Shown one piece after another: positions 17,380 through 26,500 of a stretch of 40,920 bases of DNA. The position numbers and the translations under genes were made by a program. Under the pieces are notes generated by a model that searched no databases, was not told where the DNA came from, and saw only the letters and a program-made list of their open reading frames with translations. This DNA comes from Candidatus Bathyarchaeota archaeon (GTDB lineage: Archaea; Thermoproteota; Bathyarchaeia; TCS64): the NCBI GenBank assembly GCA_018396695.1, contig JAGTQU010000015.1, positions 1-40,920 on the forward strand, written 5' to 3'. Numbering within the stretch: position 1 is the first letter of the stretch; each line of letters opens with the position of its first letter.

Positions 17380-18018
17380 CTAGATCTTAAATACATGGAT
17401 CTCCCTTTCCGATGGTAGTTTTTCTTTATGGTATTCAGCTACCGATCCATTCAGATACCTTACATTAGGTTTCCCTTTAACAAAATCTTCGATTTTAAGG
17501 AGAGGAAAATATGGAAATATTATCCCGTTAATATGATAATGCATTGGAATAACGATCTTAGGCTTAACCCTTTCAATATTCTCCTCCGCTAGTTGAATAT
17601 TTCTACCAGTTGAAACGAAGAGAACCTCGATGTTCGCCATACTTAGCAATTCTTTAGGAGTTAAAATGTGACCGATGTCTCCAAGATGACAAAACTTTAC
17701 TCCCTCAGCGTCTACAACGTAAACTATATTCTCTCCAAGCTTAGCCCCCTGAACATCGTCGTGGAAGGTTCTAACCCCTATGATATTAACTCCGTCTAGG
17801 TTTATCTTATAGGGCTTATCCACAATTATGCTTCCATGATTTTCAAAGATCTGCCTACCTCCGGCATGATCGTTGTGAGGATGCGTGATCAGGACTATAT
17901 CCGGCTTCGAGACAGGTGCTTTAAGTCCTAGAGAAGAACCGTCATGCGGATCCAATAATACTGTCTTAGAGCTTTTCATTTCGAAACATGAATGTCCAAA
18001 CCATTTTACAAAGACCAT
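17380..18018 (-). CDS. UPF0173 metal-dependent hydrolase (metallo-beta-lactamase fold)
   Basis: A 212-residue metallo-beta-lactamase-fold protein of the UPF0173/UlaG-like group. The metal motif HxHxDH is THPHNDHAGG (H46, H48, D50, H51), with further ligand positions in RTFHDD, HLGDIGH and the late IPMHYHING. I chose the ATG at 18018 because the family begins directly with a strand like VKWFGHSCFE; a TTG at 18045 would add nine residues of no family match. Members are predicted hydrolases of unknown substrate, often annotated as L-ascorbate-6-phosphate lactonase-like. It is monocistronic here, with no informative neighbour. Confidence 0.88.
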   Translation of the reverse strand: MVFVKWFGHSCFEMKSSKTVLLDPHDGSSLGLKAPVSKPDIVLITHPHNDHAGGRQIFENHGSIIVDKPYKINLDGVNIIGVRTFHDDVQGAKLGENIVYVVDAEGVKFCHLGDIGHILTPKELLSMANIEVLFVSTGRNIQLAEENIERVKPKIVIPMHYHINGIIFPYFPLLKIEDFVKGKPNVRYLNGSVAEYHKEKLPSEREIHVFKI

Positions 18019-18265
18019 ACGATCGTTCCATATTAAATTCTTCAATTAAATTAACATTATTATAAATGGATCGAGCTAGCACTAAATCAACTTCTAAAAC
18101 CATTATTTTCTTATTTAGTCTTTAAATCCAATTTAAGTTTAAAAGTAAGCTTTCTACAAGTTAGGTCGACATTCTATTCTGAATCTGTATCTAAAAACAT
18201 TGTTTCTGAACCATATACACGAAACTTTTAATAATCTATTAAAGTTTATTGATCCTCAGTGGAGT

Positions 18266-18931
18266 GTGAAATCTTTGAAAAAATACGCATCCATGTTAGC
18301 GCTTATGTTCCTTGTAATTCCATTAATAGTAGGGTTAGCGGTTGTTAACGCTTCTGAAACAGGTAGCATTAGAGTATTGCCTTCTGTGCCTATTAGGCTT
18401 CAGACTACGTTTCATTTCAGTGTAGAAACTATAGGAGATGATCCTGTAGCTTTCGATCCTATAATCTTCCTTGTTATGACTAAGGAATCGTATGATGGAT
18501 TAACAGGAGTCACAATCGAATGGAGTGGTGGAGGCGTAACGTTTCCTAAAACCTCTTTCAGCGAAGAGGATGACGGATCCGTCAAACTGCCCTCTGAAGC
18601 TTCGCCCACAATCCAATACTTCGTTGCGTCATTAAAGGAAAAACTAGGGACTACCGGTCCAATCTATTGGTCATATAATTCTTTCCTTGGAGATGTGATT
18701 ACCCGAAAGCCTAAAGAATTTACCGTAACTCTGTATTCCTCGAAACCGAATATGCTTGTATACGTTTTTGGGAAAAGTAGTCCATCTGCAACAGAATATG
18801 ATATGAGAAGCGTTATTATCGAGTCACAAGTTACCGCATTCCATGTACCTGAGCCAGTAACTATACTCGGATTAAGCGCATCAATCGCTGCGCTAATAGG
18901 CTACTCAGCTAAGAGAAGAAAATGCTTCTAA
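18266..18931 (+). CDS. Exported protein with PEP-CTERM-like sorting tail
   Basis: The mature region has no family that I recognise. An N-terminal signal peptide is clear (SLKKYASMLALMFLVIPLIV, then GLAVVNAS), and the C-terminus has the tripartite form of a sortase-like tail: motif VPEP, a hydrophobic helix (VTILGLSASIAALIGY) and a basic end (SAKRRKCF). This closely resembles PEP-CTERM signals cleaved by exosortases, or the related archaeosortase signals. The middle is Ser/Thr/Gly-rich and beta-like. I favour the GTG at 18266 (or TTG at 18275) because it places the signal peptide at the N-terminus; an upstream in-frame TTG at 18200 would add 22 residues. No archaeosortase gene is in the window. 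Confidence 0.75.
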   Translation: MKSLKKYASMLALMFLVIPLIVGLAVVNASETGSIRVLPSVPIRLQTTFHFSVETIGDDPVAFDPIIFLVMTKESYDGLTGVTIEWSGGGVTFPKTSFSEEDDGSVKLPSEASPTIQYFVASLKEKLGTTGPIYWSYNSFLGDVITRKPKEFTVTLYSSKPNMLVYVFGKSSPSATEYDMRSVIIESQVTAFHVPEPVTILGLSASIAALIGYSAKRRKCF

Positions 18932-18955
18932 ACTTTTTATGGCTGCGTAGATTAA

Positions 18956-18983
18956 TCTTTAGAATTAAGCTATAGTCTAAAGA
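18956..18983. repeat. 8-bp inverted repeat between genes
   Basis: TCTTTAGA at 18956-18963 is perfectly complemented by TCTAAAGA at 18976-18983 with a 12-base loop. It lies 24 bases after the stop of the PEP-CTERM-like gene and about 60 bases before the CBS-domain gene. It could be a weak terminator hairpin or a regulator site; sequence alone does not decide. Confidence 0.35.
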
Positions 18984-19040
18984 GAGATAATCCTTTTATC
19001 CTTAGATTTATACTCGTGATAGAGGTCTGAGGCGAACGCT

Positions 19041-19619
19041 TTGACCCTCGACTTGAGTCCAAAAATGATAGTTAAGGAAGCTATGAGCAGTCCCGTTGTG
19101 ACCGTAAAAGAAGAAGAAAACGTCGTCGATTTAGCTAGAATAATGGAGAGAACAAATGTAGGTGCAATCGTTGTCGTTGATGAGAGGGATAATCCTCTTG
19201 GAATAGTCACCGAAAGAGATATTGTATTAAGAGTTGTCGCGAAAGGGCTGATGCCTAAAGAAATTAAAGCTAAAGACGTTATGAGCTATCCCTTAAAGAT
19301 GGTTGACCCTGATATGAGCTTAGTAGACGCGATGACCATGATGAGTAAACTAAACATTCGAAGACTAGGCGTCTCATACAAGGGCAAGCTTGTCGGGATA
19401 GTAACTGACAGAGATATTTTAAGAATAGTTCCTACGATCATCGAGATAGTTCAGGAGCGTTCTAGAATACTTGGAGGAGGATCGGCATCTGACGTAATAC
19501 AAACCGAATCTCTAACAGGCTTCTGTGATAGATGTGGGTTATATTCCTCAGATCTTAGATCGGTTGACGGTGACTTTCTCTGCGAGGATTGTAGGATTGA
19601 TAAAGAGCTAGAGTCTTAA
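19041..19619 (+). CDS. CBS-domain pair protein with C-terminal zinc ribbon
   Basis: A 192-residue protein with two CBS repeats, residues ~12-66 (AMSSPVVTVKEEENVVDLAR to IVTERDIVLRVV) and ~77-130 (DVMSYPLKMVDPDMSL to IVTDRDILRIV). CBS pairs bind adenine nucleotides or SAM and act as energy or ligand sensors. A short zinc ribbon follows: C162/C165 and C181/C184 (GFCDRCG and FLCEDCR). This CBS plus ribbon layout is common in archaea, with no fixed function. The TTG start at 19041 is favoured over ATG 19065 because TGAGGCG lies about 8 bases upstream. The next gene encodes another protein with a Cys4 ribbon, 70 bases on. Confidence 0.9.
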   Translation: MTLDLSPKMIVKEAMSSPVVTVKEEENVVDLARIMERTNVGAIVVVDERDNPLGIVTERDIVLRVVAKGLMPKEIKAKDVMSYPLKMVDPDMSLVDAMTMMSKLNIRRLGVSYKGKLVGIVTDRDILRIVPTIIEIVQERSRILGGGSASDVIQTESLTGFCDRCGLYSSDLRSVDGDFLCEDCRIDKELES

Positions 19620-19689
19620 AAATTCATAAACTAAAACCTTAGTTATACAGCTTATAATGTGTTGAGCAATTATATTCTGTGGGGAAAGT

Positions 19690-20166
19690 TTGGAAACCAA
19701 GTTTCTTCTAGATAGTATGTTTGGAAGTCTAGCTAGATGGCTTCGCATATGTGGTTATAATGCAGAATATATTAAAAATATTCAAGACGATGAGATTATT
19801 CAAAAATCGCTTGCAGAGAAACGTATCATATTGACGAGGGATAAACTTCTATATAAAAAAGCGATTAAAGCTGGAGCACATGCACTCCAGATCGAGGGGG
19901 GTAATGATGTTGAAAGGCTCTCGTTCATCTCAAAAAAACTCGGAATATCTCTTGAGCCTGAGCAATCGAGATGCCCAGTGTGCGGTGGTATTCTAAAATA
20001 TACTGAGAAAGATTTTCTAAAGGATCGCATTCCCAAAATGACGTATGAACATTATAATGATTTTTGGGTCTGTGACTCTTGTGGAAAAATATACTGGAAA
20101 GGCAGCCATTGGAACAACATTTTGAAGATGGTTAACGAAGCTTCAACTATTAGAACCGACATTTAA
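19690..20166 (+). CDS. Mut7-C RNase domain protein (DUF82) with zinc ribbon
   Basis: A 158-residue Mut7-C family protein: a PIN-like nuclease domain followed by a zinc ribbon. The family start FLLDSMFGSLARWLRICGYN is intact, with acidic residue D8. The second acidic block is RIILTRDKLL (D51), and the ribbon cysteines are C95/C98 (RCPVCGG) and C128/C131 (WVCDSCGKIYWKGSHW). The closing KIYWKGSHW is a family marker. The domain is predicted to cut RNA; the archaeal stand-alone proteins are uncharacterised. TTG start at 19690, with GTGGGGA about 5 bases upstream. Confidence 0.92.
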   Translation: METKFLLDSMFGSLARWLRICGYNAEYIKNIQDDEIIQKSLAEKRIILTRDKLLYKKAIKAGAHALQIEGGNDVERLSFISKKLGISLEPEQSRCPVCGGILKYTEKDFLKDRIPKMTYEHYNDFWVCDSCGKIYWKGSHWNNILKMVNEASTIRTDI

Positions 20167-20217
20167 ACTGAAAATCATTTATAGAATGGCTAAAGTGCTT
20201 AATATAAGGTGCTCTAG

Positions 20218-20832
20218 ATGGGTTTCGAACTTTCAGATGACGAGGGCGCGTTTCTAGTTAAACTTGCCAGGAGAGCCATTGAAGAGAAACTGAAGACGGG
20301 AAGAAGCATCAAGCCGGAGTATTTCTCAGGAAATCTGCGTGAACACAGAGGGGTTTTTGTCACTCTAAACAAGATCATTAATTCATCCCATCAGTTGAGG
20401 GGATGTATCGGACTACCGACTCCGGTTATACCTCTAGATGAAGCGGTTGTGGAGTCAGCTATCAACGCAGCTTTTAAAGATCCGAGATTCAATCCAGTTA
20501 CATTAGATGAGATGGATTCAATAATAGTTGAAGTTAGCGTTCTTACACCTCCCCAAGTTATCCAAGTGGATAAACCTGAAGATTACTCTAGAAAAATCGA
20601 GGTTGGAAAAGATGGTTTAATAGTTTCTAAGGGTCCTCGCAAAGGTTTGCTTTTGCCTCAAGTAGCTGTGGAATGGGGGTGGGATGCTGAAGAGTTTCTA
20701 ACCCAATGCTGCTTGAAAGCCTGGCTACCTCCTGATGCATGGTTCGAAAAAGATGTTGAAGTTTCCATGTTCCAAGCTATAATTTTCTCAGAGGAAGAAC
20801 CAAGAGGATGCATCAAGAGAGTGATTTTTTAG
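20218..20832 (+). CDS. AMMECR1-domain protein (AmmeMemoRadiSam system protein A)
   Basis: A 204-residue AMMECR1-family protein, complete over the domain. The invariant LRGCIG hexapeptide is residues 60-65 (HQLRGCIGLPTPVIPL), followed by the AAFKDPRFNPVTLDEM block, the GKDGLIVSKGPRKGLLLPQV block and the late EEFLTQCCLKAWLPPDAW segment. In many archaea AMMECR1 occurs with a Memo-like protein and a radical SAM enzyme as the AmmeMemoRadiSam set; neither partner is in this window. Biochemical function is unknown. ATG 20218. It is followed after 24 bases by a glycosyltransferase on the same strand, probably cotranscribed. Confidence 0.95.
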   Translation: MGFELSDDEGAFLVKLARRAIEEKLKTGRSIKPEYFSGNLREHRGVFVTLNKIINSSHQLRGCIGLPTPVIPLDEAVVESAINAAFKDPRFNPVTLDEMDSIIVEVSVLTPPQVIQVDKPEDYSRKIEVGKDGLIVSKGPRKGLLLPQVAVEWGWDAEEFLTQCCLKAWLPPDAWFEKDVEVSMFQAIIFSEEEPRGCIKRVIF

Positions 20833-20856
20833 ATCCAAGTTTATAGGGGGCAGCAA

Positions 20857-22047
20857 GTGGATCCTGTAAATGGTGCACGAATCTATTTCAGCCCTTGCGG
20901 TTTGGGTTTAGGGCACATTGGTAGACTCCATCCTATCGCTTTAGATCTAAAGAGAAGAGGCGCTGAGATCCTGTTTTCAACATATCTCGAAGGATACGAT
21001 TATGCCGTCAAGCATGGTTTTCCAGTAATTCGAAGTCCCCATCTTAACATGGAGACTGTTAACGGAAAAATTGACTTGAAACTTTCATCAGCTACACAAG
21101 GTTTGCCGGCTATACCTCGCTTCACTAAACAAATTAATGTTGAGATCAGTTATATGAGGAATTTCAAGCCTGATATTGTCGTTTCAGATTCAAGGATGTC
21201 TTCAATATTTGCAGCAAAGTTTCTCGACATTCCTACTATTCTTATTCTTAACCAATTTCAGCCGATAGTTCCAAGAAGTCAACACAACTTTACATTATCA
21301 AAGATCGCAGATGGCGTATTATTGACTGTTGTTGGTGGAGGATGGGCATTGAGTGACAGGATCCTCATACCTGATTTTCCAGAACCTTATACCCTCAGCC
21401 TCGAATCTCTTAGAATTCCAAAAAGATATCAAGATCATGTTAAGCTCATTGGATCAATACTGCCGATAAAACCCGAAGAGATCAATAATACCGATCGGAT
21501 TAAAACTCAAATTGGCTTAAAAGATGATCAAACATTAATATTTGCGGCTTTAAGCGGACCGGAGCTTGAACGTCTACCATTGATAAGAATACTGAAACCA
21601 ATATTCGAAAAGTTTCCAGAAGAATATAAGATTTTCATGTCTTTAGGAATGCCAAAAGAAAAGATGTTTTTTCACGAATATGGTCCGCTGATTTTAACTC
21701 CTTGGGTTCCAAATAGATTTGAGTATCTGAAAGCCTCAGATATCATAATCTCTCGTGCAGGTCACGAGACTATAATGCACAGCATCTGTTTCAGGAAGCC
21801 TCAGATCGTAATCCCCACTCCATACCATACAGAGCAGTATGCTAATGCTAGAAGAATTAAAGATCTTGGAGTTGGAGAAGCGATACATCAAAAAGATATT
21901 TCTCTAGAGAGTCTCCTCGAACTTGTGAAAACAGTATCTAAAAACTCGAAATACCTTGAAAGGCTCTCGGAGATCGGTTCGTTCCGCGTTCACTGGGACG
22001 GTGTTTCAAACGCTGTAAATGAGATAATTAATCTTCTTAAACGATGA
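20857..22047 (+). CDS. MurG/UGT-like (GT28-type) glycosyltransferase
   Basis: A 396-residue GT-B glycosyltransferase. The N-terminal acceptor domain starts IYFSPCGLGLGHIGRLHPIA, a GxGHxxR-type loop seen in archaeal MurG-like proteins. The C-terminal donor domain carries LTPWVPNRFEYLKASDIIIS then RAGHETIMHSICFRKPQIVI, with the conserved HxT/E pattern and the late TPYHTEQYANARR loop. It probably transfers a sugar from a nucleotide donor to a lipid or cell-surface acceptor, but neither substrate can be named. The GTG start at 20857 has a strong TAGGGGG six bases upstream. AMMECR1 precedes it by 24 bases. Confidence 0.85.
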   Translation: MDPVNGARIYFSPCGLGLGHIGRLHPIALDLKRRGAEILFSTYLEGYDYAVKHGFPVIRSPHLNMETVNGKIDLKLSSATQGLPAIPRFTKQINVEISYMRNFKPDIVVSDSRMSSIFAAKFLDIPTILILNQFQPIVPRSQHNFTLSKIADGVLLTVVGGGWALSDRILIPDFPEPYTLSLESLRIPKRYQDHVKLIGSILPIKPEEINNTDRIKTQIGLKDDQTLIFAALSGPELERLPLIRILKPIFEKFPEEYKIFMSLGMPKEKMFFHEYGPLILTPWVPNRFEYLKASDIIISRAGHETIMHSICFRKPQIVIPTPYHTEQYANARRIKDLGVGEAIHQKDISLESLLELVKTVSKNSKYLERLSEIGSFRVHWDGVSNAVNEIINLLKR

Positions 22048-22106
22048 AAGTGATTGAGAAGAAAAAGCATAATTTTTAAATTGAGAAACATGGATTAATC
22101 CTCTTC

Positions 22107-22415
22107 ATGGATTATTTCTATAAAAAGGAAAGAGATCCAAGTGTCTCAAAGTTCTTTGATAAAGAAGTTTTAGACGCTTGGAGTAAGTTTAATTCCCGTG
22201 TGTTCGGTGAAGGAAAACTTAGTAAGAAAGAGAAGGAGCTGATAGCAGTCGCTTGCACATATCTCACGCGTTGCCCCTACTGCATTGAGGCGCATACGAA
22301 AAAGGCTCTCAAGGAAGGTGCCACAAAAGAAGAGATAGCAGAAGCCATCGCAATCGCCGCGGCTCTAGCTGCAGGCGCAACTCTAGCACATATGAACTTC
22401 GCTCTAGACGTTTAG
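22107..22415 (+). CDS. Carboxymuconolactone decarboxylase/AhpD-like protein
   Basis: A 102-residue all-helical protein of the CMD/AhpD family. The redox motif is C56-P-Y-C59 with H63 (TRCPYCIEAHTKKAL), the Cys-x-x-Cys-x3-His pattern of AhpD-type proteins, which reduce peroxiredoxins or act as thiol-dependent hydroperoxidases. The repetitive alanine-rich helix (EAIAIAAALAAGATLAHMNF) is typical. It converges with the Lhr helicase gene with a 4-base overlap at the stops. A role in peroxide or thiol redox balance is plausible and would fit the bsh genes about 8 kb away, but that link is only inference. Confidence 0.92.
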   Translation: MDYFYKKERDPSVSKFFDKEVLDAWSKFNSRVFGEGKLSKKEKELIAVACTYLTRCPYCIEAHTKKALKEGATKEEIAEAIAIAAALAAGATLAHMNFALDV

Positions 22416-25285
22416 AGAACCATTTTATTTTCATCATCTTTCCAGAACGGTCTAGTTTTTATATATTGGATCTTAGATTCTAATAGATCGGAATAGAAGT
22501 CTCTTTCTTCCTTATGCATTTTAGACAAGATTTTGAAAGCAGTTATAGGTCCAATGCCATGTACGCTAAGCGCGATTATAGCCTTTTTTCCATATAGAAG
22601 AACCAGGTCGGCGGTCTTTCTTTCATATGCTAGAAGGCTCGTCATCTCAGGGGAGATTTTTTCATCATTTTGATACTTTTTTACTATTTTCAAAAATTCT
22701 GTTGGATCTATGCGGGGGTTTAATATGGCTAAAAGCCCAGATCCACATTTTTCGCACGATGGTTTTTCATCTATCAGCCTAATCTTAGTTTTCAAGCTCC
22801 AATCCCCGCAGTTGATACAGCAGAGTTGAATCGTTTTAGCGCCTATACTCTTCTTCATCTCATTAAGTTGATTCTCAATAAGAGCGGACGGAATAGTCAG
22901 CTCTGATAACTCGAGATGAACCTTTAGAATGTTCATTGCCAGTGTACTTGGAGTCTTCGTTAACTTTTTTACGATCTCCACCTTGCCAGATGAAATCTCC
23001 TTCATCAGTTCTCTCGCAGACTCAGTATCAATTTTTTCTTGATAGACTTCCCTAAGAGTCTCCTTGTAGATAGGCGTATCCTTAAATCTATAATAAAGAT
23101 TGCTTATCTGCTCCGAGTTTAATGTCTTTCCCTTTTTTATGGCGCCGAATCTCTCTGCTATAAATTTCATTCTATATCCGAAAGGAAACCTTGACTCGAT
23201 GAAGTCTAGAAGCCTTTCCTCTAACTCATCGTCCTCCAAATGAAATAGCCATTTCTCAATATTCTCCAAATCCATTTTACTGAGAGTCCTTGGAACTTCG
23301 ATTAGTATTCGATAAGCATCGTTCCACCAGCTATAGATCAAGTCATGTTCCGATAGAATGGAATCGAAAACGCATCCAAGAGTTTTAGCGAGTTTATCTC
23401 CAAAACATCCATGAATTATAAGATACTTATCATAAGCTTCGAGAAGTATTCTCTTCTTTGTAGGGATTGGAAACCCTGCTCGCACATGCGCCTCTATCTC
23501 TTCCCCTATGACTTTGAAGACTTCTTCACTTACTTCAATAGAGTCAGCAACCGCTGCAAAAGCCTTCTTATTCGAACTATGGGAGCTAATCTCTTTCCAA
23601 ATCCTCTCACGCACATCTCCCATCTTTTCAGCCACCTCCTTGGATACTGGTATTAGCTCCCCGTCCCAACCAGGCAAGGCTCCGAGAGGATCGTTCGAAG
23701 GGAGGGCAAAGATAACCCCTCTTTCATCATCTATTCGAAGTATTTTCCATACCATGCCTTTCATAATCACATTGAGTCCAGGACGTGCTCTCAAAGTCCA
23801 GAATTCATCTCCTACCGTGCCTATAACCCTCTCAGAAGCTAAATCTATGAAGGGATAACGCCTCTCATCATTGATCATTCCAAGATTCTCATAATAGTAT
23901 TTCTTACTCTTCTTGGTTTTCATGAGTTTATCCTCCTTCAATAAAACTAGTCTTTGATCTTCGAGGAAATCTACAACTTCTAGGAACTCTTCCAGCTCAA
24001 TATTCAAGAAGGGAAAGGCTTTTACAACCACCTTGAAAGCATCTTCAATAGGCATAAAATCCTCTTCAAGAGCTAAGCCTACAATCTGGTGCGCGAGAAC
24101 ATCTAAAGGTTTAATATGCAAATCGATCTTCTCAATTTCCCTGCGTACCGCCATTTCTGATATAATTAAACTCTCAAGCGCATCTTCGCCATAAGCTGAA
24201 ATTAAAACTCCTTCGGATCTTTTTGAGAGACTATGTCCCGCACGTCCAACTCTTTGGATAAGCGTTGACACCTGCCTTGGACTAAGATACTGTATGCAGA
24301 GGTCTACATTACCTATGTCTATACCTAGCTGCAATGTTGAAGTGCAAACTATCCCCTTCAGCCTGCATTTTTTGAATTCGTCTTCAGCCAGATATCTTTG
24401 CTCCTTCGATAGAGAGCCGTGATGAACCTCAATGCTTGGAGTGATCCTTCGAAGATTATGACCTAGGCTCTCAGCTTGCCCTCTTCCTTGGACGAATATT
24501 AGGGTCGAACTGTGATTTTCCACGAGAGAGATGATTCTTCTAAGCCGAGAAGCTGCCTCCGGAGTGATGTTAAAATCATTTGCTAGATCGTAGTCTTCGT
24601 CAACAACCTGAGGATAATCCAGCATATACTTATACGATTTATCCTCATCAACCATCAAAACCTCGGCTACATTACGAGAAATGGATGAGGCAATTTCATG
24701 AGGATTCCCCACAGTAGCTGAAAGTCCTATCCTCTGAAATTTCTTCGAAGAGATCCTTTGAAGTCTCTCCAAACCGACTGTTAACTGGGATCCCCGCTTC
24801 GAACAAGCAAGCTCATGAATCTCATCAATAATTACCCATCTAACCTTTGAGAGGTGTTTTCTCATATCTTCCAGAACAAGAATAGCTTGGAGCGTTTCAG
24901 GGGTTGTAATCAACATCAGTGGCGGCTTCTTTATCTGAAGACGCTTTAAGCTGCTTGAAGTATCTCCATGTCTAATCTGCACACTGAAGCCTAGCCAATT
25001 TGACCAAAATTTGAGTCTTCGCTCAAGATCTCTGTTGAGGGCTCTCAAAGGCGTGATGTAGAGAATTTGGATTCCTTCGTTTTCCTGCTGCTTAAGGAGC
25101 ATATCGAAGACTGGGAGTAAAACTGCCTCAGTCTTTCCACTTGCAGTTGGAGCAACTAGTAGAACATCTTTACCAGAGTAAATTGGTTCAAATGCTTTCT
25201 CCTGAGTAAGTGTAGGCTTCGCAATACCTAACTGTACTAATCCCTCTCTTATCTTATCTGAAAGCTTTTCGAAGACTAAAGGCAT
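22412..25285 (-). CDS. lhr: Lhr-type DEAD/DEAH helicase
   Basis: A 957-residue superfamily 2 helicase of the Lhr-like group. Motifs in order: Walker A APTASGKTEAVLLP (K51), TPLRALN, TTPETLQ, DEIHEL (Walker B, D154-H157), SAT at 189-191, STLQLGIDIG, and motif VI QRVGRAGH at 344-351. The RecA-like pair is followed by winged-helix and Lhr-specific regions (~430-800), a Cys4 cluster near residues 830-860 (CCINCGD and CEKCGSG), and a C-terminal helix-hairpin stretch (GIGPITAFKILSKM). Lhr enzymes unwind 3'-tailed DNA or RNA hybrids in repair. The Cys4 plus hairpin tail marks a larger archaeal subgroup. Start ATG 25285; it stands alone on this strand. Confidence 0.94.
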   Translation of the reverse strand: MPLVFEKLSDKIREGLVQLGIAKPTLTQEKAFEPIYSGKDVLLVAPTASGKTEAVLLPVFDMLLKQQENEGIQILYITPLRALNRDLERRLKFWSNWLGFSVQIRHGDTSSSLKRLQIKKPPLMLITTPETLQAILVLEDMRKHLSKVRWVIIDEIHELACSKRGSQLTVGLERLQRISSKKFQRIGLSATVGNPHEIASSISRNVAEVLMVDEDKSYKYMLDYPQVVDEDYDLANDFNITPEAASRLRRIISLVENHSSTLIFVQGRGQAESLGHNLRRITPSIEVHHGSLSKEQRYLAEDEFKKCRLKGIVCTSTLQLGIDIGNVDLCIQYLSPRQVSTLIQRVGRAGHSLSKRSEGVLISAYGEDALESLIISEMAVRREIEKIDLHIKPLDVLAHQIVGLALEEDFMPIEDAFKVVVKAFPFLNIELEEFLEVVDFLEDQRLVLLKEDKLMKTKKSKKYYYENLGMINDERRYPFIDLASERVIGTVGDEFWTLRARPGLNVIMKGMVWKILRIDDERGVIFALPSNDPLGALPGWDGELIPVSKEVAEKMGDVRERIWKEISSHSSNKKAFAAVADSIEVSEEVFKVIGEEIEAHVRAGFPIPTKKRILLEAYDKYLIIHGCFGDKLAKTLGCVFDSILSEHDLIYSWWNDAYRILIEVPRTLSKMDLENIEKWLFHLEDDELEERLLDFIESRFPFGYRMKFIAERFGAIKKGKTLNSEQISNLYYRFKDTPIYKETLREVYQEKIDTESARELMKEISSGKVEIVKKLTKTPSTLAMNILKVHLELSELTIPSALIENQLNEMKKSIGAKTIQLCCINCGDWSLKTKIRLIDEKPSCEKCGSGLLAILNPRIDPTEFLKIVKKYQNDEKISPEMTSLLAYERKTADLVLLYGKKAIIALSVHGIGPITAFKILSKMHKEERDFYSDLLESKIQYIKTRPFWKDDENKMVL

Positions 25286-25492
25286 CTAAGAACTATTTAT
25301 GCTCCCCTTAAATTAAACTCTTATTGGTTTTAGGACACGAGAAAAATTCTGATATGATGAGGGATCTTATTCCCCTTATTTTTTACATATTTAAGACAAC
25401 CAGAAATCTTGAAAATCGAATTTACTAGTAAGATATAAATATAACAAGACCAGCATTTTTGCCGTTAGCTACGTCTAAACTCGAGGTATGAA

Positions 25493-26494
25493 ATGGAGGA
25501 GCTCGACGAGCCCCCGGATGAATCTCATAGGATCGGAAACACGATCCTAATTCGTTCTAGGAATCTTGAGTCTCTTTTAAGCTGTAAGAGACTCTATTTA
25601 AAATTCGAAGGAAGCAACCCGACAGGGACTCAAAAAGATAGAGCATCTTACGCATGTCTCAAGTTGGCTAAGGAGATGGGATATAGTTCCCTCGCTATCG
25701 CCACCTGCGGAAATTTTGGCGCATCTTTTGCCTACTTCGCTCCAAAATTCGGGGTTAAAGCCCATGTTTATATCCCAGCGAACTATAAAACTGAAAGAAT
25801 CCAAGAGATCGTTGATAATGGAAGCATTATACATCGCGTTCAAGGAACATACGAAGATGCTGTTTATCTCTCAGGAGTTGAAGCCAAAGATCTTGGGTGG
25901 TTTAATGCTAATCCAGGTGAAGAGCTTAATACGAGGGCTTCTATATTAGGATATTCGAAAATAGCTTATGAGATATATGAAAGTTTAGGATACATTCCGG
26001 ATGTTGTATCAGTTCCAGTCGGAAATGGAACAACGCTTGCTGGCGTTTATCACGGGTTTAAAACTTTATACGATGAAGGGATAGCAGACAAAATTCCAAG
26101 AATGATAGGCGTAAGTACGCCTTTAGGGAACCCTGTAGTGAAGAGTTTTCTAAAAGGGCTTAGAACTGTCGAGGATCTGTCTCCAACAGAGATCAAAGAG
26201 ACCTCTCTTAATGAACCTCTTGTCAGCTGGCACTCTTTCGATGGGAGCCTTGCCTTAGATGCGCTTTGGGAGAGCAATGGCTGGGCAACATATGTTTCGG
26301 ATGCCCAGATGGTGGAATATGCAAAGATGATTGCGAGAGAGGAGGGGATATCCACTCTTCCAGCTTCAGCATCTTCCTTAGCAGCTATCTCAAAGTATGT
26401 TAAATTGCATAAGGATAAGGAATCTAGCTACGTCGCCGTTTTAACAGCTGGAAACCCTAGATTCTTTAAACGTGAGGATAAAAAGCGAGGATAA
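25493..26494 (+). CDS. Threonine-synthase-like PLP enzyme (fold type II), first gene of a four-gene operon
   Basis: A 333-residue fold-type II PLP enzyme. The PLP lysine is K48 in EGSNPTGTQKDRASYA (threonine synthase: NPTGSFKDR), followed by IATCGNFGASFAYFAPKFG and the phosphate-binding SVPVGNGTTLAGVYHG. It is shorter than threonine synthase, lacks the N-terminal extension, and has Gln where that enzyme has Phe before the lysine. So a different beta-replacement or elimination on a serine-, threonine- or homoserine-type substrate is likely. The ATP-dependent genes that follow at 6 bases and by overlap suggest a pathway for an unusual amino acid. ATG 25493 with GAGG upstream. Reaction unknown. 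Confidence 0.85.
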   Translation: MEELDEPPDESHRIGNTILIRSRNLESLLSCKRLYLKFEGSNPTGTQKDRASYACLKLAKEMGYSSLAIATCGNFGASFAYFAPKFGVKAHVYIPANYKTERIQEIVDNGSIIHRVQGTYEDAVYLSGVEAKDLGWFNANPGEELNTRASILGYSKIAYEIYESLGYIPDVVSVPVGNGTTLAGVYHGFKTLYDEGIADKIPRMIGVSTPLGNPVVKSFLKGLRTVEDLSPTEIKETSLNEPLVSWHSFDGSLALDALWESNGWATYVSDAQMVEYAKMIAREEGISTLPASASSLAAISKYVKLHKDKESSYVAVLTAGNPRFFKREDKKRG

Positions 26495-26500
26495 TCTACA

